A DNA stretch of 64,000 nt from Opitutaceae bacterium (lineage in GTDB: Bacteria > Verrucomicrobiota > Verrucomicrobiia > Opitutales > Opitutaceae): assembly GCA_028280945.1 (NCBI GenBank), contig JANQKV010000005.1, positions 88,921 to 152,920 on the forward strand, in the 5' to 3' direction. The translations under genes were made by a program, and so were the position numbers. The notes below the pieces were generated by a model, which saw only the letters and a list, made by a program, of their open reading frames with translations, made no database searches and was not told where the DNA came from. Shown in pieces: positions 1 to 7,600 of this stretch (within the stretch, counting starts at the first letter, position 1; the number at the start of each line of letters is the position of its first letter).

Positions 1-731
1 CCCCATCATACCATTCAAGGCAGGGGTATTTCATGCTCGCGACAGTTGCTCCCTTGTTGAGTCCGAGCGATTTTGCCGACCCTGGCTTGCGGGCAGTGGT
101 CTACGCGGAGGGTGGTCTCGATCTAGAAGATCCTACTCTTCGTGAAGAGCAGGTCTGGAATGGAGAAGGACTGCTCAAAAGGATGGAGCGATACATCGGA
201 GACCCCATCGAGGTCGATCAACTGGCCCGGAAGACCGCATTCAGCGTGATACTGCGCCACCCGGTGGAGTTCATCAGTTTGGGTTGGGTAAATGCCAAAG
301 CGTATCTCCAACCCCAGGTTGTTTCCCAAATGGTGCGATTGGATCTTAACCGCGATCGCCCCTTGTTTGGAGAGTTTGAGGCCAAGCTGATCGAATCGTT
401 TTCCTACACCGGCGATTGGAAAAGTGTGTCGGTGACAACAGTTTCCTTCTTCAAGAGCATTCCTTGGTATGTGTTTTTGGTAGGAGCGTCTCTGCCACTG
501 GTTTTGGTAGCGATAGCGGTTTCTTTTTCGGGATCCCGATTGGCTCTGTTTGTGGCGGGGCATCTATTCGTGGCGTTTGGTATAGTCATGTGGCTCGCCG
601 TGACGGCGACCGTGAGGTATCTACACACGATAGAGTTTCTTTTACTCTTCACCTTGGGGCTTACGATGGCGGAACTGATGGCCAAGGGCAGACAACCCGA
701 TCGAGTCACCTCGGCCCTAACATCCCAATAG
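1..731 (+). CDS. C-terminal part of a multi-pass membrane protein (possible GT39-like glycosyltransferase), 5' truncated
   Basis: The reading frame is open to the left window edge, in the frame that contains the ATG at 33, so this is probably the 3' end of a longer gene. The visible part has a soluble stretch of about 150 residues followed by three hydrophobic segments (about residues 145-165, 170-192 and 198-215 from the internal Met). The final segment carries a TVRYLHTIEFLLLF pattern resembling the C-terminal helix of ArnT/PMT-type membrane glycosyltransferases, where an RY-x-P/E stretch is common. That assignment is inference from a short motif. The gene ends in TAG at 729-731 and converges on the next gene. 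Confidence 0.6.
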   Translation, partial: PSYHSRQGYFMLATVAPLLSPSDFADPGLRAVVYAEGGLDLEDPTLREEQVWNGEGLLKRMERYIGDPIEVDQLARKTAFSVILRHPVEFISLGWVNAKAYLQPQVVSQMVRLDLNRDRPLFGEFEAKLIESFSYTGDWKSVSVTTVSFFKSIPWYVFLVGASLPLVLVAIAVSFSGSRLALFVAGHLFVAFGIVMWLAVTATVRYLHTIEFLLLFTLGLTMAELMAKGRQPDRVTSALTSQ

Positions 732-799
732 GGCCAGGCTTGTCATTCTCGCCATGCGCGTTGAGGTGTCTCCACAAGACTCCTCGGTAGTAGTTTGTA

Positions 800-823
800 G
801 GCGAACCGAGGCCTCGTTTCGCC
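800..823. terminator. Hairpin between convergent genes
   Basis: An inverted repeat with arms GGCGAA-C-CGAG and CTCG-T-TTCGCC (11 positions with one mismatch, 2-nt loop) lies between the membrane protein end and the 3' end of the minus-strand glycosidase gene. There is no strong U tract on either side, so termination in both directions is plausible but not certain. Confidence 0.4.
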
Positions 824-838
824 CTTAGAGACTCAACC

Positions 839-1948
839 TCACTCTCGTATTTCGCGATAGTATACGGCCATCTCTTCGACCTTGTCGGTCTGTCCCCGTA
901 GGGAGCCCCAGTTGAAGACCATGACTCCGGTGGCGGGGCGGCGTGAGCCGTGGTCCAGGACCTCGCGGACTTGGTCGACAGGCACGGTCTCGCCCCAGTC
1001 GGAGAGCTGCACGATCGGCCAGATGCGGTGTCGTTCGTTTGGGGTTCCTTTGATGCCGAGGTGCTGGCCCAGCCAAGCAGTCTGGCGTGAGATCCACGCC
1101 GGGTCATCGGCGTGCCCAAACCGGGCATGGTAGGGCATGATGCTGAAGACATCGATATACTCGGCCTGAGCTTTCAGATCGATGGCCAGTTTGTCTCGGA
1201 GCGCTCCGTCGTAATCGGTATCGGACCACGGGCAGTGATACGTGCCGAGCAAAGCTCTGGGTCGCGTCTCGTCGAGTATTGCGCGAAACTCACGGATCCA
1301 ATCGGTGAATAGATCGCAGCGCCACTGTACCCAGGTTTCCTTGTGTTCGCCGAGAAGGAGTCGGGCCAGCTCCGGCGTGGCCAGACCTGGCAGTTTGGTC
1401 TTCGTCTGTTGTTCGAATTGATCGATACACCGCTCGCAAAAACAGGTGTCGGGCATCGCGGGCTCGGCCCGTTCCCAACTCGCGTGGCTGTGGTGATAGT
1501 CCAGCCAGATTCCATCGATCTCAAAGTTGCTCAGCACCTCGCGGAACTCATCCATCCGGAACTGGCGATAACCCTCGTGGGATGGGCAGATGCCCTGCCA
1601 GCCGTGGGGTGGAGGCGAAACCTCTCCGTCGATCCCGATGGGGGCCGCATCGGGATTGTCCTCCAGGAAGCTGGCGACGTGCATCGTGTTGAATTCAGCA
1701 TACACCTTTGCTCCTTGCTGCTTGAGCAACGCCACCCGCTCCGTGGTGACTTGGCGGGAACTCATGAAGACGGCATTCAAGCCAAGCTCGTCGAGAGAGC
1801 CTGGTTCCAACAGCCCGGTGGGATCCCAACCATAGACGCCGCGGATCTCAACATGCGGGCGCGGTTCCCCGGCAGCCGCCGTGGCGAGGGGCATCGCCAG
1901 AAACGCGACGCTGATGCTGAGATAGGGAATTAGATTCGTGAGGGGCAA
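839..1948 (-). CDS. Putative secreted glycoside hydrolase-like TIM-barrel protein
   Basis: 369 residues with an N-terminal signal peptide (hydrophobic 5-20, cleavage near AAAG). The body resembles the hypothetical glycosidase superfamily of verrucomicrobia and planctomycetes: GVYGWDPTGL near the start, a VYAEFNTMH strand, then FEIDGIWLDYHHSHASWE with candidate catalytic acids (Asp, Glu), followed by a CFCERC pair-of-cysteines motif and FSIMPYHARF. The DGIWLDY strand is the kind that carries acidic catalytic residues in COG1649/GHL families; the precise family and substrate are not determined. It lies upstream of nothing on its strand that suggests an operon except the symporter genes 280 bp further on. 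Confidence 0.65.
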   Translation of the reverse strand: MPLTNLIPYLSISVAFLAMPLATAAAGEPRPHVEIRGVYGWDPTGLLEPGSLDELGLNAVFMSSRQVTTERVALLKQQGAKVYAEFNTMHVASFLEDNPDAAPIGIDGEVSPPPHGWQGICPSHEGYRQFRMDEFREVLSNFEIDGIWLDYHHSHASWERAEPAMPDTCFCERCIDQFEQQTKTKLPGLATPELARLLLGEHKETWVQWRCDLFTDWIREFRAILDETRPRALLGTYHCPWSDTDYDGALRDKLAIDLKAQAEYIDVFSIMPYHARFGHADDPAWISRQTAWLGQHLGIKGTPNERHRIWPIVQLSDWGETVPVDQVREVLDHGSRRPATGVMVFNWGSLRGQTDKVEEMAVYYREIRE

Positions 1949-2028
1949 ACGTGAGAAATAATGATTAGGAGTCCCCCACGGCGATCGTATTTGGCGGACG
2001 GTGAGTCGGATCGGGGGATAAGCTTGGG

Positions 2029-2170
2029 GCCACTACGCCGGTGGTTGTTTATTTTTACAGGAGGGAGCAGAGGGTCGCGGAGCAGGTTGGGTTAAACCGG
2101 GTCGAAGGGCTTCCTCAAGTTTGTCCTTTGTCCTCTCATCTTTTTGCGAAGGGGTCAGGCGCGAATGATA
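2029..2170. repeat. Dispersed intergenic repeat, copy near symporter gene
   Basis: The 1949-2228 gap contains a stretch (GGCCACT, then a T-rich run, TTTTTACAGGAGGGAGCAGAGGG and a CGGAG core) that aligns with 7298-7375 after the SIS gene. Both belong to the purine-rich 'acaga.ggaa.cagagg' type of intergenic repeat. No gene is recognised in the gap. Confidence 0.45.
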
Positions 2171-2228
2171 GAGATTCTGGGTTGAATGGAGGAATGTGGT
2201 TTGGGAGCCCCCGTTGGGGTTTTGCGTT

Positions 2229-3719
2229 TCAATTATTTTCGACCGATGTGCGACGGGGAATCGTTTGCAAAAGCGCGATCGTGCTAACGTTCAGGAACAG
2301 TCCCCAGAGACCGGCATGGATGCCCCAAGGGCGAGCGACAATGAGTTCGGCCCCGATATGGGACCCGAGAAGGAGAAACAGGGCGAGTCCCGTTCCGGCC
2401 AGGAAACCGGCCAATACGGTGCCGCCTCGCCACCGACGCGCACTTAACCCGCCAATGATTGCCGGGGCCGTCTGGGCCAGCAGCTCGGTTTTTATTTCGA
2501 TCAACTCCCAAATGCTTTGCGGCAGAGCGATCGCGAGGAGGACACAAAGCAGCATTATTCCGGTGGAGAACAGTTTGCCCACGTAGGTCAAATCGGCCTG
2601 ATCGGTCATGTTGGTCAGGGGCCGCACGAGATCCTGGGTGATCGAGGATGCGATCGATAGCAGGGCGCTGTCCGCACTGGACATGATGGCGGCCAGGACC
2701 GCGGCCAAAAAGAGCACGGCGACAAGCTGCCCGCTAAAGTTGGCGCCCAGAACATCGCCCAGGATGAGGAAAACCACACCTTCGCTTGCCGCCCGATCGA
2801 GTCCTGGATGGGTCAGATTACCCAGAATCCCCAAAGCCACCATCAGGAGGGTGGTCAGCAAGGGCAGAAAGACCATCAGCTTCAGGGAACGCTGCAGGAC
2901 CGCTTCGCTTTTCGCCGCATAGATCCGCTGAATGGCATGGGGATACATGGCGGCGCCAAAGGCCACGATGGCTATCGTCGAAACCCAGCGAAGATTGGCG
3001 TCCCATGCGGGGGGTACCCAAAAGTCGGGGCGCGCAGCGAAAAGCTGTTCTGCCAGAGAAGCTTGGTGATTGCCGTTCAGTCGGGCGATGGTGAAACCGA
3101 ATATCAGCAGGCAGCCGAGCAACAGCATGATTCCTTGGAGCACGTCACTCCACGCCACGCTCCGGAGTCCGCCCAAAAGTTCATAAATCAGGATGACGAG
3201 GGCAAAACAGCCAATTGCGACCGGGAGGGAGACTTGGCCGCCACTCATGGCTTCAACGACCGCGCCGATAGCCTTGAGGTTGGTGATGAGATAGTTGGCC
3301 AGCGCGATGATTCCGGCCAGCGCCACCGCCACGGTAAGCCCCCGATTTTGGAAGCGATGCTACACATAGTCTGCCGGCGTCAAAAAGTTTTGCCGGTGCG
3401 CAAGGCGATACAACCGGGGGGCGTAGAGGAGGTAGACTCCGATCACGGCCATCATGAACGGGACGGCGACGAGAAACCCGAATCCCGACCGGTAGGCGGT
3501 GCCGGCATAACCGACCAGGGTGTTGCCGCTGTATTGGGTGGCAAAAAGCGTAAGCAGGAGTACCCCGAATCCCAGGCGGCGGTCGCCCAGAAAATGATCC
3601 TGCAGGGTGTTGGATTCCTTGGCCCGATGCCCCCGCCAGCCCAAACCAAACAGCGCCAGGAGGTAGAGTCCGAGGACCGCGAATCCCCAGGCCGGTATCG
3701 CAATCTGATCCAGATTCAT
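2229..3719 (-). pseudogene. Sodium:solute symporter (SSS family) interrupted by an in-frame amber codon
   Basis: The frame encodes about 496 residues of an SSS/SLC5-type symporter with around 12-13 hydrophobic helices, starting MNLDQIAIPAWGF and including FLGDRRLGFG, ATQYSGNTLVGYAGTAY and an SSADSALLSIASSITQDL motif typical of the family. After LTPADYV a single TAG (minus-strand codon at 3362-3360) interrupts; the same frame then continues without any frameshift as HRFQNRGLTVAVALAG. So the gene is intact except for one nonsense codon, likely from CAG or CGG. Its start overlaps the stop of the small upstream membrane gene (ATGA). It could be a recent pseudogene, a sequencing error, or expressed by readthrough. 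Confidence 0.75.
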
Positions 3720-3925
3720 GCTTCCGGTTCCTCGGGTGACTTATCCTGTCGCCATCGCCGGGGAATCATCCAAGCGACAAACCCGGCGTAGACGATTGAG
3801 AGCGCCAAGCAGTAGACCGCCCAGGCAGGATAGCCTTTGAACGTCCGTTCGGCGCTGCTGGCTTCAAAAAGCCAGGGAGCAGTCAAGATCCAGAAAATCA
3901 GGGTAAGGATGAGGTAACGGATCAT
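3716..3925 (-). CDS. Small two-TM membrane protein, partner of SSS symporter
   Basis: The likely start is the Met at 3925 (MIRYLILTLIFW), giving about 69 residues with two transmembrane helices (TLIFWILTAPWLF and YCLALSIVYAGFVAWMI) and a charged tail RRWRQDKSPEEPEA; an in-frame ATG at 3964 would add 13 basic residues. The stop overlaps the symporter start by 4 nt (ATGA), so the two are translationally coupled. Small membrane proteins like this often accompany SSS symporters (compare DUF485/DUF997 partners); the role is inferred from that. Confidence 0.65.
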   Translation of the reverse strand: MIRYLILTLIFWILTAPWLFEASSAERTFKGYPAWAVYCLALSIVYAGFVAWMIPRRWRQDKSPEEPEA

Positions 3926-4149
3926 GCGGGAAAAACGGGACTTCGCCCGTAGCGCGTAGATCAATTGCCAAGACGAGGCAATTCCGAGTCGACGAGGGTA
4001 ATGGTAGCGGAGTTGAAGGGGGCAGTTGAAAGTGTGTCGGGCTGAGGTTGTCCTAGTTTGACAGACACGGGGATGAGAGGACCGGCTTAGCTTGGCTTAC
4101 GGCTACCGTGAGAAGGGAGCCAAGGATTGTTGAAGGCTCAAGATTAGGT

Positions 4150-4680
4150 CGCATCCAAACTCAACTGGCGAGAGCATGCGTGGGTCATCATGACCAATCA
4201 CTTCCACGTGGTATTGGAAACGCCCGCTGGAAATCACGTGGATGGAATGAAGCTGTGGCAAAGCACGTTTGCCACTCGTTTCAATCGATTGCGCATGGAG
4301 CAAGGTCATATATTTGCCTGTTGTTTCACCTGCTGAGGTGGGTAACCGAAACAACTCACCCTGGATGCCGATGCCAAGGGCTACGCCATCTTTGCGCGTC
4401 TGCGCTCCGTCAGGGACGTTACAAGAGCAAACCAACCGTCTGGGATTACTGTGCCATTACATTCAGTTTTGTGCAAGAGGTTGAGCAATCAGCCTAGTCC
4501 GCCGACTGGAAAGTGGTGCTTGCAGTGCGAATGAAGGAACTCACCACCGTGACCAATCGCTGGTTGAGTGATCGACTGAACATAGACGGGACTCCATAAA
4601 GTGAGTCGATGCGTCAATGCATGGAAGCGAGAGCCCAATCAGTCACTCGAGAAGTCGATAATGGTAACTACAATGTGCAA
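4150..4680 (+). pseudogene. Degenerate REP-associated (Y1/IS200-like) transposase
   Basis: One frame from about 4169 reads REHAWVIMTNHFHVVLET, then PAGNHVDGMKLWQSTFATRF and NRLRMEQGHIF before a stop. The NHFHVV is the HUH histidine pair of Y1 transposases, and the following region matches the RAYT/TnpA_REP pattern. About 90 nt later a different frame gives QGRYKS, the motif that normally follows directly, and 4507-4600 resembles the C-terminal helical domain (LTTVTNRWLSDRLN). Several stops and frame changes show it is dead. It borders the AT-rich island, which fits a mobile-element scar. Confidence 0.65.
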
Positions 4681-4798
4681 ACCCTAACCCTTTGCAGTGA
4701 CCCCGATCGGATAATCAAATTACCAACTTTCAAATTGGAACCGCCTAGTTAATAAAAGCAAGATCAACATTGATAATTTTTTGAATCCAAGGTATCAG

Positions 4799-5188
4799 TT
4801 ATTGCTTTGATTTCGGAAAGGCAGAGTTGAAAAAAATTAGGACAGCTGAGGCGACCTCTGCAAGTGTAGCAGCAATTAGAGAAAGGATGACACCGGAGTT
4901 TATTAGCCTTTCGGAAGGAAGAATTAGCTCCTTTTCAAGTTGAATCTGATCGATTTCAAATGCTCTATGAACCATATAGTAAACAAGAAAGTTACCAGTA
5001 ATAAAAAGAAAGAGCATAACGATGGTGGCTGAAATCTTCAGCCATCTCCAAATTTCGTCTGAGGTTGATTCCTGAACTTTTTTGCCAAAAAGAACTATTC
5101 GATCGTCATCGAGATTTTCACCATAATCGGATTGAAAGATGGATTCATACAATTGTTTAAAGTCACTATTTTTACCACTTTTCGGCAT
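4799..5188 (-). CDS. Two-TM membrane protein of AT-rich cassette (putative effector)
   Basis: From the Met at 5188 (MPKSGKNSDF) the protein has 129 residues: a cytosolic N-terminal segment of about 48 residues rich in charged residues, a first TM helix (ISATIVMLFLFITGNFLVYYMV), a 25-30 residue Glu-rich linker, a second TM helix (SGVILSLIAATLAEVASAVLIFF) and a short basic tail. An alternative start at 5248 exists but would extend into the upstream gene. The chosen start overlaps the 184-aa gene by 17 nt, implying coupling. No family is recognised. Codon use is AT-rich, unlike the flanking genes. A small two-TM protein after a cytosolic partner fits membrane-acting effector pairs of defence or toxin systems, but that is inference. 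Confidence 0.6.
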   Translation of the reverse strand: MPKSGKNSDFKQLYESIFQSDYGENLDDDRIVLFGKKVQESTSDEIWRWLKISATIVMLFLFITGNFLVYYMVHRAFEIDQIQLEKELILPSERLINSGVILSLIAATLAEVASAVLIFFNSAFPKSKQ

Positions 5189-5726
5189 CGTTAATATATG
5201 ATTCACACAATAGTTCAAAAAGCCCAGTATTGAAGTCGCGGAACGCAAAATTGTATATGAGATCCATGCATCTGTGCTGATCTAGCTTTCGTTCAAGTAG
5301 TGCTGAGATAACGCAGACCGCAAACGCTTCATTGCAGGCCACAGCAGAGTGATATTCCTTTTTCGATGGGTCAAATTCTAATTCTTCTTTTATATAGCAT
5401 ATGGGCTTACATTTCAGTATCCACTTTACGAGATATGCAACCTGTTTCGGAGCATTAAGACCATGACTTCCATCTTCATCATCTAAATCATGAAACTCGG
5501 AATTTCTAATAATATCATATCTGAAGCTTATAATAAGATGATGCAATCGGGCAGTGTCGATAAAGAAGTCATCGTCATCACTTTCATACCTTTTAACCAT
5601 TCTCTCGGCGAGTTGGAAAAGGAATAATAATAAATTCCTTACTTCTGGGTCCTCTTGTTTTTCCCGATATTTTATGTTTACCCTATGAAGGGGATTCTCC
5701 GCAGTTCTTGATTTTTTCTTTTTCAT
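5172..5726 (-). CDS. 184-aa cytosolic protein of AT-rich cassette, unknown function
   Basis: 184 residues beginning MKKKKSRTAENPL, largely alpha-helical by appearance, with an Asp-rich loop (RYESDDDDFFIDTARLHHL), a LDDEDGSHGLN segment and a Cys-containing C-terminal half (LKCKPICYIKEELEF, AVACNEAFAVCVISALL). No catalytic motif or known domain is recognised. The ATG lies 3 nt after the U tract of a strong hairpin terminator, leaving no room for a ribosome-binding site; the next in-frame Met is residue 43, and the upstream frame reaches a TGA 36 nt before the ATG. Translation of the downstream two-TM gene is probably coupled to it. Composition is AT-rich, suggesting acquisition. Confidence 0.6.
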   Translation of the reverse strand: MKKKKSRTAENPLHRVNIKYREKQEDPEVRNLLLFLFQLAERMVKRYESDDDDFFIDTARLHHLIISFRYDIIRNSEFHDLDDEDGSHGLNAPKQVAYLVKWILKCKPICYIKEELEFDPSKKEYHSAVACNEAFAVCVISALLERKLDQHRCMDLIYNFAFRDFNTGLFELLCESYINDAEKW

Positions 5727-5729
5727 TCG

Positions 5730-5757
5730 AAAAAAAAGGCGAGACCTTGATCTCGCC
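5730..5757 (-). terminator. Intrinsic terminator abutting a start codon (possible attenuator)
   Basis: Read on the minus strand there is a perfect 7-bp stem GGCGAGA/TCTCGCC with a 6-nt loop (TCAAGG), followed at once by eight T residues (5737-5730). The U tract ends 3 nt before the ATG at 5726. It would stop transcripts from the XRE/63-aa genes, or regulate read-through into the 184-aa and two-TM genes. Confidence 0.85.
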
Positions 5758-5781
5758 AGTCATTAGAGTTTGTGGATTATC

Positions 5782-5973
5782 TCACTTCATAAATTTATCG
5801 ATCGGCTCGAAAAATTTATCTTCGTTTGAGTCAATTTTCTTGGTAATTCTCTCGTAAGCAAATGTATCTCTATCGTTTTTAACACCAATAGATGAGAAGT
5901 GGCCTATTCTATTGAATTTGGTCAATGCAGACTTTGCTTTTTTTAAATTCGAAACTTTATAATTTGTTTTCAT
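5782..5973 (-). CDS. 63-aa basic protein of AT-rich cassette
   Basis: Start chosen at the ATG at 5973, 1 nt after the TAA of the XRE gene (5977-5975), giving a 63-residue, Lys-rich soluble protein (MKTNYKVSNLKKAKSALTKF...FFEPIDKFMK). The tight spacing implies an operon and translational coupling with the regulator. A longer upstream frame exists only by overlapping the XRE gene. No family is recognised. Its 3' end is followed at 5757 by the hairpin terminator. Confidence 0.5.
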   Translation of the reverse strand: MKTNYKVSNLKKAKSALTKFNRIGHFSSIGVKNDRDTFAYERITKKIDSNEDKFFEPIDKFMK

Positions 5974-5974
5974 T

Positions 5975-6184
5975 TTACAGTCCCAGAGATTCTTTTGAGA
6001 AATTTTTCCCAGTAAGATCGTTAAAACCCTTAACCGCGCGATTAACAGAAACCTCTCCAACTCCGTGATTTGACTTGTTTCGTAGTTTTGAGATTGTCTG
6101 GACCCCAACGCCCGAAGCCCCAGAGAGTTCATTCACTCTGATGCCTTCTTTGTTCATGATTTTTTTGAATCTGGTGTTGGCCAT
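5975..6184 (-). CDS. XRE-type helix-turn-helix regulator
   Basis: 69 residues with a Cro/CI-type HTH: IRVNELSGASGVGVQTISKLRN matches the pattern in which helix 2 (VNELSGASG) and recognition helix (VQTISKLRN) are separated by a turn, followed by a third helix (VNRAVKGFNDL). An AGAGG lies only 3 nt before the ATG at 6184, so the ATG at 6157 remains possible. It is the first gene of the AT-rich cassette and likely an autoregulator; a short inverted repeat (GAGT-AAA-ACTC at 6229-6239) and two GGTAA(A)TT half-sites at 6200-6217 upstream are candidate operators. Confidence 0.7.
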   Translation of the reverse strand: MANTRFKKIMNKEGIRVNELSGASGVGVQTISKLRNKSNHGVGEVSVNRAVKGFNDLTGKNFSKESLGL

Positions 6185-6523
6185 TCACCTCTAAAGATCG
6201 GTAATTGTAGGTAAATTCAAACAAAAACGAGTAAAACTCAAAAAAAGAGGACTATTCCTTAAAAAAACACATAAAAACCACGTTTAAGGGAAAATTATCG
6301 GAAATCCGGTATCAAACAAGATCAATGGATCAGGAAGAAAGCGATACAGTTCGACGGACAGAGGCATGGGAGCCAAATGAAAGGTTCCACTCACAGGTAG
6401 CCGGAAAACGGCACCCCTTGCCTATTGGCAATTCTGAGTCGGTTCGAGGGCTGTATATCCCTCTACTTGATCATAGTCTGCCTTTGAGTTGCCATCCTGG
6501 TTGAATTCCAAGTGCTCAAGACA
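6185..6523. promoter_or_regulatory. Divergent intergenic region between XRE cassette and SIS gene
   Basis: The left 130 nt are very AT-rich and contain A/T runs, the GAGT-AAA-ACTC inverted repeat and, on the minus strand, a TACAAT that could be a -10 box for the cassette. From about 6330 composition returns to that of the host. No gene was found. Confidence 0.4.
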
Positions 6524-7294
6524 ATGGCTGATAATCTCGGAGCTTCTCTTTGTTCGAACTACTTGATGGCGGTGCAGCAACTTATGCAGGAGGTGCACGC
6601 GACGGAGGGACCGGCGCTGGACCAAGCCGCCGCACGGGTGGCGGATCAGATTGCGGCTGACAAACTGGTGCACATTTATGGACCAGGTGGGCATTCCAAT
6701 CTGTCGGCCCAGGAGATTTTCTTTCGCGCTGGTGGACTCATGCACATGTCGGCCATTCTGGATGAGGGCACGCTGATCAACAATGGTGCCCTGCGCTCCA
6801 TGGCCGTTGAACGCACGCCCGGTTACGGCAAGATCGTAATCGAGGACAGTGGGATCGGGGAGGGTGACCTGCTCATTTTGGTTAACGCCTACGGCATCAA
6901 CGCGGCGCTTATCGATGCCACCCTCGAAGCCAAACGCCGTGGTGTATTTTTAATCGGGGTGAGCTCCCGCCGCCATGCGGATGAAACCGCGCCGGATCAT
7001 CCCGCCCGGCATCCGACCAAGCAGAATCTGCACGACGTCGTCGACATTGCGGTCGATTGCAAAGTGCCCATCGGCGACGCCGTGGTGTCCGTGCCCGGCA
7101 TGGAAGAGCCGCTTGGCGCCATCTCCACCTACGCCAATGCCTTCACTCTCAATTGCATCGTGCTGCGCACCATCGCCCTGCTCGTGGACCGTGGCATCAC
7201 GCCACCGGTTTGGCGCAGCGGCAACGCCCCTGGCGGCGACGAGGCCAACAACCGCTTCATTGGCAAATTCCGGCACCGGGTGAAGGCGTTGTAG
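6524..7294 (+). CDS. SIS-domain phosphosugar-binding protein (UPF0309/COG4821-like)
   Basis: About 256 residues from the ATG at 6524 (a GTG 12 nt upstream is an alternative). The sequence matches the UPF0309 branch of SIS proteins: an N-terminal helical part (ALDQAAARVADQIAADKLVHIYGPGGHSNLSAQEIFFRAGGL), a GEGDLLILVNAYGINAALIDATLEAK SIS core with the sugar-phosphate binding loop, then GVSSRRHADETAPDHPARHP and a C-terminal DVVDIAVDCKVPIGDAVV strand. Such proteins bind or isomerise phosphosugars, often in amino-sugar catabolism; the substrate here is not indicated by neighbours. Confidence 0.8.
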   Translation: MADNLGASLCSNYLMAVQQLMQEVHATEGPALDQAAARVADQIAADKLVHIYGPGGHSNLSAQEIFFRAGGLMHMSAILDEGTLINNGALRSMAVERTPGYGKIVIEDSGIGEGDLLILVNAYGINAALIDATLEAKRRGVFLIGVSSRRHADETAPDHPARHPTKQNLHDVVDIAVDCKVPIGDAVVSVPGMEEPLGAISTYANAFTLNCIVLRTIALLVDRGITPPVWRSGNAPGGDEANNRFIGKFRHRVKAL

Positions 7295-7600
7295 GGCGGG
7301 CCACTCCGCGGCTGTTTTTTCTACAGAAGGAAACAGAGGGAAACGGAGCCGAAGGGATGAGACAGGTTTTAAACTGGTGGATTCCTGAAAGGGGTCACCC
7401 GCCATAGGTGGGCACGCGTCTTGGTTTTCGGACGGGATAAGGGGTCACGTCGCAAATCGTGAACTCCGCCTCTGGGGGGCTTCGTTGCACAATTTAGCGG
7501 CATGACCCCGTTTTGTGGCCTTACTCACGTAGCTCGGTGACCTCCGTGAAGGCCTCAGTGTTCTCTGTGTAGTTACAACAGGCTGACGGCCAAGGGTTGG
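7295..7600. repeat. Intergenic region with dispersed repeats
   Basis: A short GCGG-CCGC hairpin and a T6 run (7296-7320) may terminate the SIS gene. The stretch 7298-7375 (CTACAGAAGGAAACAGAGGG core) aligns with 2029-2110, and 7530-7580 reads in reverse as an ACTACACAGAGAACAC-type repeat. No coding sequence is evident. Confidence 0.5.

Noticed and set aside
3360..3362. Stop-codon reassignment (TAG as sense) as explanation of the symporter amber codon
   Set aside because: Other genes in this window end in TAG, for example the one ending at 731, so TAG is a stop in this genome.
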